DNA of 64,000 nucleotides from Nocardia cyriacigeorgica (GTDB lineage: Bacteria; Actinomycetota; Actinomycetes; Mycobacteriales; Mycobacteriaceae), in NCBI RefSeq assembly GCF_029868385.1, contig NZ_JARWNX010000064.1:124001-188000 (forward strand). Direction: 5' to 3'. Every line of letters starts with the position of its first letter. The stretch's first letter is position 1. Of this stretch, positions 25,834 to 32,759 are shown piece by piece. The notes beneath the pieces were generated by a model. That model was given only the letters and a program-made list of their open reading frames with translations, ran no database searches and was not told the DNA's origin. The position numbers and the translations under genes were made by a program.

Positions 25834-27513
25834 ATGAGGAATCGATTGCTGCGCAGACGACTCGCGGTTCCACTGCTCGCGTTCAGCCTCATCGCGGCGG
25901 GGTGCGCCAGCGATGACAGCGGTGCCCCCGAGGGCGCCGTCGCCGAGATCGGCGCAACCAACGACATCAATCCGCATGATGTGAGCGAACTCCGGCCCGG
26001 CGGCAATCTGCGGCTTGCCGTCACCGCGTATCCGGCGAACTGGAATTCGCTGTCCAATGACGGCAACGAATACGATATCGGCGCTATCGAGCGACCGATG
26101 CTGCCGCGGTCCTACAAGATCGATGCCGCGGGCGAAGTATCCATCAACACCGATTACTTCACCGATATCCAGCTCACCGACACCAATCCGCAGACGGTGG
26201 TCTACACCATCAATCCCAAGGCGGTCTGGTCCGACGGCACCCCCATCACCTGGGAAGATATCGCGTCCCAGGCCAATGCGCTCAGCGGGAGGGACAAGAG
26301 CTTCCTGATCGCGAGCACCAATGGATTCGATCGTGTGGAGAAGGTCGAACGCGGTGTCGACGACCGCCAGGCGGTGCTGACCTTCAACCGGCCCTATGCC
26401 GATTGGCGCGGACAGTTCGCCGGTAATTCGTTCCTGTTCCCCAAATCGGTCACCGCGACGCCCGAAGCGTTCAACACCAGCCTCGTCGACGAGATCAAAG
26501 TGACCGCGGGCCCGTTCATGGTGCAGTCGACCGACCGCGGGCAGGGCCGCATCACGCTGGGGCACAATCCCACCTGGTGGGGCGATAAGCCTGTACTCGA
26601 CACGATCACCTTCTCGGTGCTCGACAGCTCGGCGTATGTCCCCGCCCTCGCCAACAATGAACTCGACGCCGTCGGCCTCGCCACCCGCGACGATATGGAG
26701 ACGGCCAGAAACACCGCGGGCGTGGCGATCCGCCGCGCACCGGGCAACAGCTGGTCACATCTGACCTACAACGGTGCACCCGGCTCCATTCTGGAGGATC
26801 CACAACTGCGGGTCGCCATCGCCAAGGCCATCGACCGCCAGGGCATCGCGACCGCCGTGCAGAACGGGCTGGTGGAGAATCCGAAACCGCTGAACAACCA
26901 CATCTACCTGCAAGGTCAGCACGGATATCAGGACAACAGCCTACCGTTCGATCCGGAAGCCGCCGCCCGCGAACTCGACGAACTCGGCTGGAAGCTCAAC
27001 GGCGACGTCCGGGAAAAGGACGGCCGCAAGCTCGAAATCCGCAATGTCATGTACAACGACGACACCTGGGTGCAGGTCGCGCAGATCATGCAACAGAATC
27101 TCGCCCAGGTCGGCGTGAAGATGAATATCGAGACCAAGCCGGGCCGTGGCTATTTCACCGATGTCATCCAGCCCGGCGACTTCGATGTCGCGCTCTGGGT
27201 CTGGGTCGGCGACCCGTTCCCGTTCGGCAGCCTCAACCAGATCTACGCCTACAACCCGGATGATCTGCAAGGCAATTACGGTCGCATCGGCTCGCCCGAG
27301 CTGAACGCCTTGATCGAGCAGACCATCTCGGAGCTTGATCCGCAGCAGGCGATCGAGCTGGCCAACCAGGTCGATCAGCAGATCTGGCAGGAAGGGCATT
27401 CACTTCCACTGTTCCAGTCGGCCGGAAACGTCGGCGTACGTGCCGATCTCGCCAATTACGGTGCGGCGGGCCTGGCTTCGCTCGACTACACGAAAATCGG
27501 CTTCCTGAAGTGA
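25834..27513 (+). CDS. Family-5 solute-binding lipoprotein, second copy
   Basis: Substrate-binding lipoprotein of 559 residues, paralogous to the preceding gene over its full length. Seen: basic N-terminus, lipobox LIAAGC (Cys24, same position as in copy one), KAVWSDGTPITWEDI, PGNSWSHLTYNGAPGSILEDP and FDPEAAARELDELGWKLNGD. The ATG at 25834 with AGGAAGG upstream gives a normal signal peptide; a GTG at 25783 overlapping the previous stop would add 17 residues that do not fit. The two receptors share one permease set, so they probably widen the range of substrates; this is inferred. The stop overlaps the next GTG. Confidence 0.92.
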   Translation: MRNRLLRRRLAVPLLAFSLIAAGCASDDSGAPEGAVAEIGATNDINPHDVSELRPGGNLRLAVTAYPANWNSLSNDGNEYDIGAIERPMLPRSYKIDAAGEVSINTDYFTDIQLTDTNPQTVVYTINPKAVWSDGTPITWEDIASQANALSGRDKSFLIASTNGFDRVEKVERGVDDRQAVLTFNRPYADWRGQFAGNSFLFPKSVTATPEAFNTSLVDEIKVTAGPFMVQSTDRGQGRITLGHNPTWWGDKPVLDTITFSVLDSSAYVPALANNELDAVGLATRDDMETARNTAGVAIRRAPGNSWSHLTYNGAPGSILEDPQLRVAIAKAIDRQGIATAVQNGLVENPKPLNNHIYLQGQHGYQDNSLPFDPEAAARELDELGWKLNGDVREKDGRKLEIRNVMYNDDTWVQVAQIMQQNLAQVGVKMNIETKPGRGYFTDVIQPGDFDVALWVWVGDPFPFGSLNQIYAYNPDDLQGNYGRIGSPELNALIEQTISELDPQQAIELANQVDQQIWQEGHSLPLFQSAGNVGVRADLANYGAAGLASLDYTKIGFLK

Positions 27514-28178
27514 TCCGCGGATCAGGCCGGACCGAACATCCGCTGGCCTATCCGCTCACCGTCACCTTCGGCGCCCTCGCGGTGATCACCGCGTGGGCGC
27601 CGTTCGCCGATGTGGACCAGCTCAGTGCGCTCGCCGCAGTCGCGGTGGGGATCGTCGGGTACGCCGGGGTTCGGATGGCGCGGGCGCTCGGGTGGCTCGG
27701 TAGTGGGATAGGGGCTCGGGAGCGGTTGGCGGTGCGGCGGGTGCGGCAGCAGCATCGGCTGATCAGCCGATCGTGGCTGGAGTTCACGCAGGGTCGCGAG
27801 ACCCGCTGGCTTCCGGTGTATTTCGATCCCGCGCTGATCACCTTGACCGAGGCGACGGCCGAACTCGACGAGCGGGCGATCACCGTGAACGGAGTCCGGC
27901 TCTACCCATCGGGCCGGGTGCGCGATACCGAGCCAGCGGGCCGCCTGATCGACAACCCTTCCCGCCCCGATCCCGATGCCGTTGCCCAGGCGAATGCGGC
28001 CGCCTCGCCCTTCCGACGGCTACTCCTCGACGCACAATCCATCGTCGCGGCCCCATTCGCCGCCCTGTTCTGGATCTACATCGACGGCGGCGGCATCCCC
28101 GCCTTCACCGCCGCCACCTGCGTCGCGGCCGCCACCGCCCTCTGGCTCTCCGCCATCCGCGGCTCGGACCCGAGCTGA
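27510..28178 (+). CDS. Membrane protein of unknown function at the end of the peptide ABC operon
   Basis: Not recognised. A 222-residue protein starting at a GTG that overlaps the stop of the second binding protein (GTGA). Seen: two adjacent hydrophobic segments near the N-terminus (FGALAVITAWAPF and ALAAVAVGIVGYAGVRM), a basic loop, a soluble middle part with WLEFTQGRETRWLPVYFDPALITL, and two hydrophobic segments at the C-terminus. The layout suggests a membrane-bound accessory protein translated with the transporter. Confidence 0.75.
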   Translation: MIRGSGRTEHPLAYPLTVTFGALAVITAWAPFADVDQLSALAAVAVGIVGYAGVRMARALGWLGSGIGARERLAVRRVRQQHRLISRSWLEFTQGRETRWLPVYFDPALITLTEATAELDERAITVNGVRLYPSGRVRDTEPAGRLIDNPSRPDPDAVAQANAAASPFRRLLLDAQSIVAAPFAALFWIYIDGGGIPAFTAATCVAAATALWLSAIRGSDPS

Positions 28179-28303
28179 AGTAGCCCGTTCGCGTCGACGC
28201 CCACGGCGCATCCTGCTGGGCGGGCGGCGCGGTCACGTCGATCGACAGGCGTATCCGAAAGTTCATGCCCGTTTAGAAGCCGCGCGCCGAATAGCTGGCA
28301 AAT

Positions 28304-28314
28304 TGGTCTGACCA
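28304..28314. promoter_or_regulatory. GntR/FadR-type operator
   Basis: TGGTCTGACCA is a perfect palindrome around one central base and fits the TGGTNNNACCA pattern known for FadR-subfamily GntR regulators. It lies 36 bases before the regulator at 28350, so autoregulation is likely. Confidence 0.65.
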
Positions 28315-28349
28315 CTTGACCTCCTTACCTATGTGGCGCACAGTGAGGT

Positions 28350-29069
28350 ATGGCGTTGCAACCTGTGGTCAAGCGGTCGGTGTCCGGTGATGTGTTCGAG
28401 CAGATCGCCGGTGATGTGCTGAGCGGTGAGTTGGCGCCGGGGACGGCGTTGCCGAGTGAGCGGCAGCTGGCGGAGGCGCTCGGGGTGTCGCGGCCCGCGG
28501 TGCGGGAGGCGTTGCAGCGGCTGGCGGCGGCGGGGCTGGTGTCGGTGCGGCAGGGGGATGCGACGACGGTGCTGGACTATCGGCGTGGGGCGGGGCTGGA
28601 GGTGTTGCCGCGGCTGCTCGTGCGGTCCGGTGCGCTGGATCCGGCTGTGGCGCGCAGCATTCTGGAGGCACGGTTGCACAACGGTCCGAAGGTGGCCGAA
28701 CTCGCCGCCGCGCGGCATCCGGCGGAATCCGGCGCGCTGGCCGGCACGTTGAACGGCCTGGTGGACGCGATAGCCGCCGAGGCGGATCCGGTCGCACAGC
28801 AGCGGATCGCGCTCGAATTCTGGGATCACATCGTCGACGCGGCCGATTCGATCGTATTCCGACTGATGTTCAACATGCTGCGCGCGGCGTACGAGCCCGC
28901 GCTCGCGGCGCTCGCCCCGGTGATGTCGGCCGAGGTGGGCAATGCCGACGGGTACCGCACCCTGACCGCCGCCATTGTCGCGGGCAGACCGCACGAGGCC
29001 GCCGAGCAGGCTCGGGCGCTGCTCGAACCGGCGACCAACGCCCTGATCGTTGTCCTCGACGGGCACTGA
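28350..29069 (+). CDS. FadR-subfamily GntR transcription regulator
   Basis: DNA-binding regulator of 239 residues. Seen: an N-terminal winged helix (VFEQIAGDVLSGELAPGTALPSERQ, then LAEALGVSRPAVREALQRLAAAGLV, RQGDATTV) and an all-helical FCD-type effector domain in the C-terminal two thirds. Family knowledge: FCD domains bind acyl-CoA, organic acids or a metal-bound carboxylate. The promoter carries a palindrome matching the subfamily (28304-28314). The next gene, 21 bases downstream, is a membrane hydroxylase that is probably co-transcribed and its target. Confidence 0.88.
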   Translation: MALQPVVKRSVSGDVFEQIAGDVLSGELAPGTALPSERQLAEALGVSRPAVREALQRLAAAGLVSVRQGDATTVLDYRRGAGLEVLPRLLVRSGALDPAVARSILEARLHNGPKVAELAAARHPAESGALAGTLNGLVDAIAAEADPVAQQRIALEFWDHIVDAADSIVFRLMFNMLRAAYEPALAALAPVMSAEVGNADGYRTLTAAIVAGRPHEAAEQARALLEPATNALIVVLDGH

Positions 29070-29090
29070 GCACATTTCCTTGGAGTAGCC

Positions 29091-29795
29091 ATGACCACCG
29101 AACCCGATTCGATCGACACCACCGCGCGCGCCCTGGTCCGCCGCGATGAACGCGCAGTGCGTCGCGGCCTCACCCGTCGCGCGGCGGCCCGCGAATTCGT
29201 CCGGCATCCCTCGCCGTGGCTGATCGGGATCACGCTGGTCGCGGCACTGGTCGGGCGGATCATGGTGGGCGACTGGCAACTCACCGACGCGCTGGTTCCC
29301 GCCGCCATGCTGGCCGTCTTCCCGATCTTCGAATGGGTCGTGCATGTCACGGTGTTGCATTGGCGCCCACGCAAGGTCGGCCCGATCGCGATCGATAGCG
29401 AACTGGCGCGCAAACACCGTGAGCATCATGTGGATCCGCGCGATATCCCACTGATCTTCATCCCGACGAAGACGCTGATCGTGCTGGTCGTGGTCCTGGT
29501 CGCGCTCGCGCTGCTGGCCTTCCCGCGCCTCGGCCTCGGCCTGACCTTCCTGCTCACCGTCACCACGCTCGGCCTCGGTTACGAGTGGACGCACTATCTC
29601 ATCCACACCGACTACAAGCCGAAACATTCGCTCTACCGGGCGATCTGGCGCAACCACCGCCATCACCACTACAAGAACGAGCACTACTGGTTCACGGTCA
29701 CCAGTTCGGGTACGGCCGACCGCCTGTTCGGAACCTGCCCCGATCCGGCCATGACGCCGACCTCGCCGACGGCCCGCCGCCTGCATTCGGCCTGA
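29091..29795 (+). CDS. Fatty acid hydroxylase / sterol desaturase-superfamily membrane protein
   Basis: Predicted di-iron membrane oxygenase of 234 residues. Seen: four hydrophobic segments and the histidine clusters of the superfamily: HVTVLHW, KHREHH, HYLIH and NHRHHHYKNEHYW. Family knowledge: these enzymes hydroxylate or desaturate lipids, carotenoids or sterols; the substrate is not evident. ATG at 29091 with TTGGAG upstream. It follows the FadR-type regulator and ends at a strong hairpin terminator, so the two form a small operon. Confidence 0.85.
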   Translation: MTTEPDSIDTTARALVRRDERAVRRGLTRRAAAREFVRHPSPWLIGITLVAALVGRIMVGDWQLTDALVPAAMLAVFPIFEWVVHVTVLHWRPRKVGPIAIDSELARKHREHHVDPRDIPLIFIPTKTLIVLVVVLVALALLAFPRLGLGLTFLLTVTTLGLGYEWTHYLIHTDYKPKHSLYRAIWRNHRHHHYKNEHYWFTVTSSGTADRLFGTCPDPAMTPTSPTARRLHSA

Positions 29796-29894
29796 ACCAG
29801 CGCCCCCGACAGCCCGTTCGAGCAGGTCGGCCCGGATAACCGAGCCCCGTGATCGAAGCGTGGCTCATCGCCCGCTACCCCATATCGAACAGCT

Positions 29895-29925
29895 CTGCGC
29901 CGACACCTCCGCGGTGTCGGCGCAG
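29895..29925 (+). terminator. Terminator of the FadR/hydroxylase operon
   Basis: Perfect 13-bp inverted repeat (29895-29907 with 29913-29925) with a 5-base loop, followed by TCGTTT. Confidence 0.8.
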
Positions 29926-29943
29926 TCGTTTGTGGCCCGAGCC

Positions 29944-29974
29944 TTGACATCTCAATACCCTAGGGGGGTATGGT
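29944..29974 (+). promoter_or_regulatory. Promoter with copper-type operator before the MFS gene
   Basis: TTGACA (29944-29949) and TATGGT (29969-29974), 19 bases apart, enclose the palindrome TACCCTAGGGGGGTA (29956-29970), which overlaps the -10 box. The TACCC-N5-GGGTA form matches operators I know for CsoR/RicR-type copper repressors. An almost identical site precedes copZ (31441-31455). Confidence 0.75.
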
Positions 29975-30016
29975 ACTGCGCAGTTGATACGGCTTCCGGG
30001 AAGGAAGGGACCTCTC

Positions 30017-31435
30017 ATGACTACGCAGACCAGATCCACCACGAAGAAGTGGTGGGCGCTGGCGGTGATCGCCGCCGCACAGTTCATGGTCATCATGGAC
30101 ACCTCGATCATCGGCATCGCACTACCGAAGATGCAGGCCGAACTCGGTTTCTCCCAGGAGAATCTGACCTGGGTCTTCAATGCCTATGTGATCGCCTTCG
30201 GCGGTCTGCTGCTGCTCGGCGGCCGACTCTCGGATCTGGTCGGCGCGCGCCGGGTATTCGCCGCGGGCTGGGTGGTGCTGCTCGCCGGTTCGGTGGTTGC
30301 GGGCGCCGCGGGCACTGTGGCCACCGAGCTGGCCGGACGCGCCATCCAGGGCGGCGGCGCTGCCCTCATCGCGCCATCGGCACTGACACTGCTGATGATG
30401 CTGTTCGGCTCGTCGCCACAGGAGCTGACCAAAGCGCTGGCGGTCTACGGCGCCGCGGCACCGGCCGGCGGCACCGCGGGTGTGTTCCTCGGCGGTGTGA
30501 TCACCGAATACATCAGCTGGCCTTGGGTTTTCTACATCAATGTGCCGATCGCGATCCTGGCGCTGATCGCCGTTCCACTGCTGATGCCTGCCGCGCCCGC
30601 CCGCTCGGGTTCGGTGGATCTGCTCGGCTCGGTCACCGTCACCGCGGGTCTGGCCGCGGCGGTCTACGCGATCGTGCAGGCGCCGGAGGTCGGCTGGGCT
30701 TCGGGGCAGACATGGGGCGTGCTCGCGGTATCGGCGGCACTGCTGGCCGGATTCGTCTATCTCCAGTCGCGTCGCAGTGAACCGTTGATGCGCCTGGGCA
30801 TCTTCCGCGCACCGAATCTGGCCGCCGCCAATATCGCACAACTACTGCTCGGCGCGGCCTGGGTGCCGATGTGGTTCTTCCTGAACCTCTACCTCCAGCA
30901 GGTGCTCGGCTACAGCGCATTCCCCTCGGGCGCCGCACTGCTGCCGATGACGACGCTGATCATGCTCGGCATGGTCGTGCTCGCCCCGCGGGCGATGCAG
31001 CGCTTCGGCGCCAAGCCGATGATCGTGACCGGTCTGCTGGTGCTCGGCGCTGGCCTGGCGATCATGTCGCTGGTGCGGCCGACCGGCAATTTCTGGGTCG
31101 ACGTCCTCCCGGCGTCATTGGTGGCGGCCGGTGGCATGTCGCTGGCGTTCATACCCTCGCTGGGTACCGCCATCTCCGCGGCGCGTCCCGAAGAGGGCGG
31201 CCTGGCCTCCGGCATCGTCAATGTCAGCTACCAGGTGGGCTCGGCCATCGGCCTGGCCGCCATGACCGCGGTCGCGGCCGCGTTCGGCGCCGATCAGGCC
31301 GGTGACCTGCCGGAACTGACCAACGGGTTCGCCGCGGCCTTCCTCGGCGCCGCCGTCATCGCTGTCGCGGGCGCCGGTATCACCGCCGCCATCATGCGCT
31401 CGCCCGCACCGGAGGGAGTCGCCGCCGGGAATTGA
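30017..31435 (+). CDS. MFS exporter, DHA2-like 14-helix type, under a copper-type operator
   Basis: Integral membrane transporter of 472 residues. Seen: WWALAVIAAAQFMVIMDTSIIGIALPKMQ at the start, the MFS motif GGRLSDLVGARRVF between helices 2 and 3, about 14 hydrophobic segments, and a short tail. Family knowledge: DHA2-like pumps export drugs or other small molecules by proton antiport. The ATG at 30017 has GGAAGGGA upstream. Its promoter contains the same operator as the copZ operon, so it is probably induced with the copper genes; a metal or metallophore substrate is only inferred. The copZ promoter -35 box overlaps its stop codon. Confidence 0.85.
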   Translation: MTTQTRSTTKKWWALAVIAAAQFMVIMDTSIIGIALPKMQAELGFSQENLTWVFNAYVIAFGGLLLLGGRLSDLVGARRVFAAGWVVLLAGSVVAGAAGTVATELAGRAIQGGGAALIAPSALTLLMMLFGSSPQELTKALAVYGAAAPAGGTAGVFLGGVITEYISWPWVFYINVPIAILALIAVPLLMPAAPARSGSVDLLGSVTVTAGLAAAVYAIVQAPEVGWASGQTWGVLAVSAALLAGFVYLQSRRSEPLMRLGIFRAPNLAAANIAQLLLGAAWVPMWFFLNLYLQQVLGYSAFPSGAALLPMTTLIMLGMVVLAPRAMQRFGAKPMIVTGLLVLGAGLAIMSLVRPTGNFWVDVLPASLVAAGGMSLAFIPSLGTAISAARPEEGGLASGIVNVSYQVGSAIGLAAMTAVAAAFGADQAGDLPELTNGFAAAFLGAAVIAVAGAGITAAIMRSPAPEGVAAGN

Positions 31436-31459
31436 CAAGTTACCCTAGGGGGGTATGGT
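31432..31459 (+). promoter_or_regulatory. Promoter with copper-type operator before copZ
   Basis: TTGACA (31432-31437) and TATGGT (31454-31459), 16 bases apart, with TACCCTAGGGGGGTA at 31441-31455 between and overlapping the -10 box. The operator is identical to the one at 29956-29970. Confidence 0.78.
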
Positions 31460-31507
31460 AAGAACCACGTTCGACGGATCGTCCGTCACCGAGAAGGAGA
31501 GAACTCG

Positions 31508-31711
31508 ATGAGCACCACCACCGCGACCATCACCGGGATGACCTGCGGCTGCTGCGTCAACAAGGTCCGCGACAAGGTCGGCGCCCTGCCCGGCGTCACC
31601 GACGTCGCCGTCGACCTGGACAACGGCACGGTCACCGTCGACGGCGCACCCATCGAACGCGAGGCCCTCGCCGCGGCCGTCAGCGCGGCCGGTTTCCAGC
31701 TGGCCGACTGA
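31508..31711 (+). CDS. copZ: CopZ-like heavy-metal-associated copper chaperone
   Basis: Cytoplasmic HMA-domain protein of 67 residues, the normal size for CopZ. Seen: the metal site GMTCGCCVNKVR, where CxxC is C-G-C-C, followed by LPGVTDVAVDLDNGTVTVDG and a second helix. The start has GAGAAGGAGAG upstream. Family knowledge: binds Cu(I) and passes it to the P-type ATPase encoded two genes later. First gene after the second copper-type operator. Confidence 0.9.
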   Translation: MSTTTATITGMTCGCCVNKVRDKVGALPGVTDVAVDLDNGTVTVDGAPIEREALAAAVSAAGFQLAD

Positions 31712-31760
31712 ATCCATCCACAGCAATCCACAACCACTACCTGGAAAACGGAGCCTCCCG

Positions 31761-32690
31761 ATGAACACAACCACCAAGTTCGCCGGATTCGCCCTCGGCC
31801 TCGCGGCGGTCTTCGGGATCGCTCTCGGCGTCGGTGCCGCGGTCGGTCCGGAACCTGCCGATCCGGCCGGGCACGACACCGCGCACCCGGCCGGATCCGC
31901 CGCCACCGGCGGATCCGGCTCGGCCGAACTGCCGGGCGGACTGCTCGCGAGCGAGAACGGCTACACGCTCACTCTGGACAACGCGACGACCACCGCCGCC
32001 GCCGACACCCAGCTGCGATTCCGCATCCTCGACGACCAGGGCGCACCCGTCACCCGATATGTGCGATCGCACGACAAGGATCTGCACCTGATCGTGGTCC
32101 GCCGGGATATGGCCGCCTTCCAGCACGTACACCCGGTCCTGGACAGCGCGGGCACCTGGAGCGTTGCGCTGAACCTCGCGCGGGCCGGTGAATACCGCGT
32201 CTACGCCGACTTCACGCCCGAAGGCGGCGAAGCGCTGACCCTCGGCGCCGATCTGCGGGTCGCGGGCCAGTACGACGCACAGCCGCTGCCCGCACCGGCG
32301 ACCACCGCCACGGTCGGTGAGTACACCGTCACCCTCGACGGTGCCCTCACGCCGGGTCAGTCCGCGAAGCTCACCCTGTCGGTCAGCCGCAACGGCCAGC
32401 CCGTCTCCGACCTCGAGCCCTACCTCGGCGCCTATGGTCATCTGGTCGCATTGCGCGCCGCCGACCTCGCCTACCTGCACGTTCACCCGGAGGGCGAGCC
32501 CGGCGACGGCGTCACCGCCGCGGGCCCCGGCATCACCTTCTACGCGACGGCGCCGACCACCGGCGATTACCGGCTCTTCCTCGATTTCCAGCACGAGGGC
32601 GCGGTGCGGACCGCCGAGTTCACCGCGACGGCCGCACCGGGTTCGGCCTCCGATGCGGGACACGACGAACAACCAGGCCACGGGCACTGA
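31761..32690 (+). CDS. Secreted or membrane-anchored His-rich protein of the copper operon
   Basis: Protein of 309 residues between copZ and the copper ATPase. Seen: an N-terminal hydrophobic anchor (FAGFALGLAAVFGIALGVGAAV), a His-containing linker (AGHDTAHPAG), two beta-sandwich-like halves each with a matching metal-like motif (KDLHLIVVRRDMAAFQHVHP and YGHLVALRAADLAYLHVHPEG), and a His-rich C-terminus (AGHDEQPGHGH). The duplicated HVHP pattern suggests extracytoplasmic copper binding; this is inferred from motifs and context. I know no solid functional name for the family. Confidence 0.82.
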   Translation: MNTTTKFAGFALGLAAVFGIALGVGAAVGPEPADPAGHDTAHPAGSAATGGSGSAELPGGLLASENGYTLTLDNATTTAAADTQLRFRILDDQGAPVTRYVRSHDKDLHLIVVRRDMAAFQHVHPVLDSAGTWSVALNLARAGEYRVYADFTPEGGEALTLGADLRVAGQYDAQPLPAPATTATVGEYTVTLDGALTPGQSAKLTLSVSRNGQPVSDLEPYLGAYGHLVALRAADLAYLHVHPEGEPGDGVTAAGPGITFYATAPTTGDYRLFLDFQHEGAVRTAEFTATAAPGSASDAGHDEQPGHGH

Positions 32691-32759
32691 CACGCCCCCG
32701 TAGCCCGTCCGAACCCACCGAGCGACAATTTCCTCAGCAGCACAGAAACGGAGCGACCC

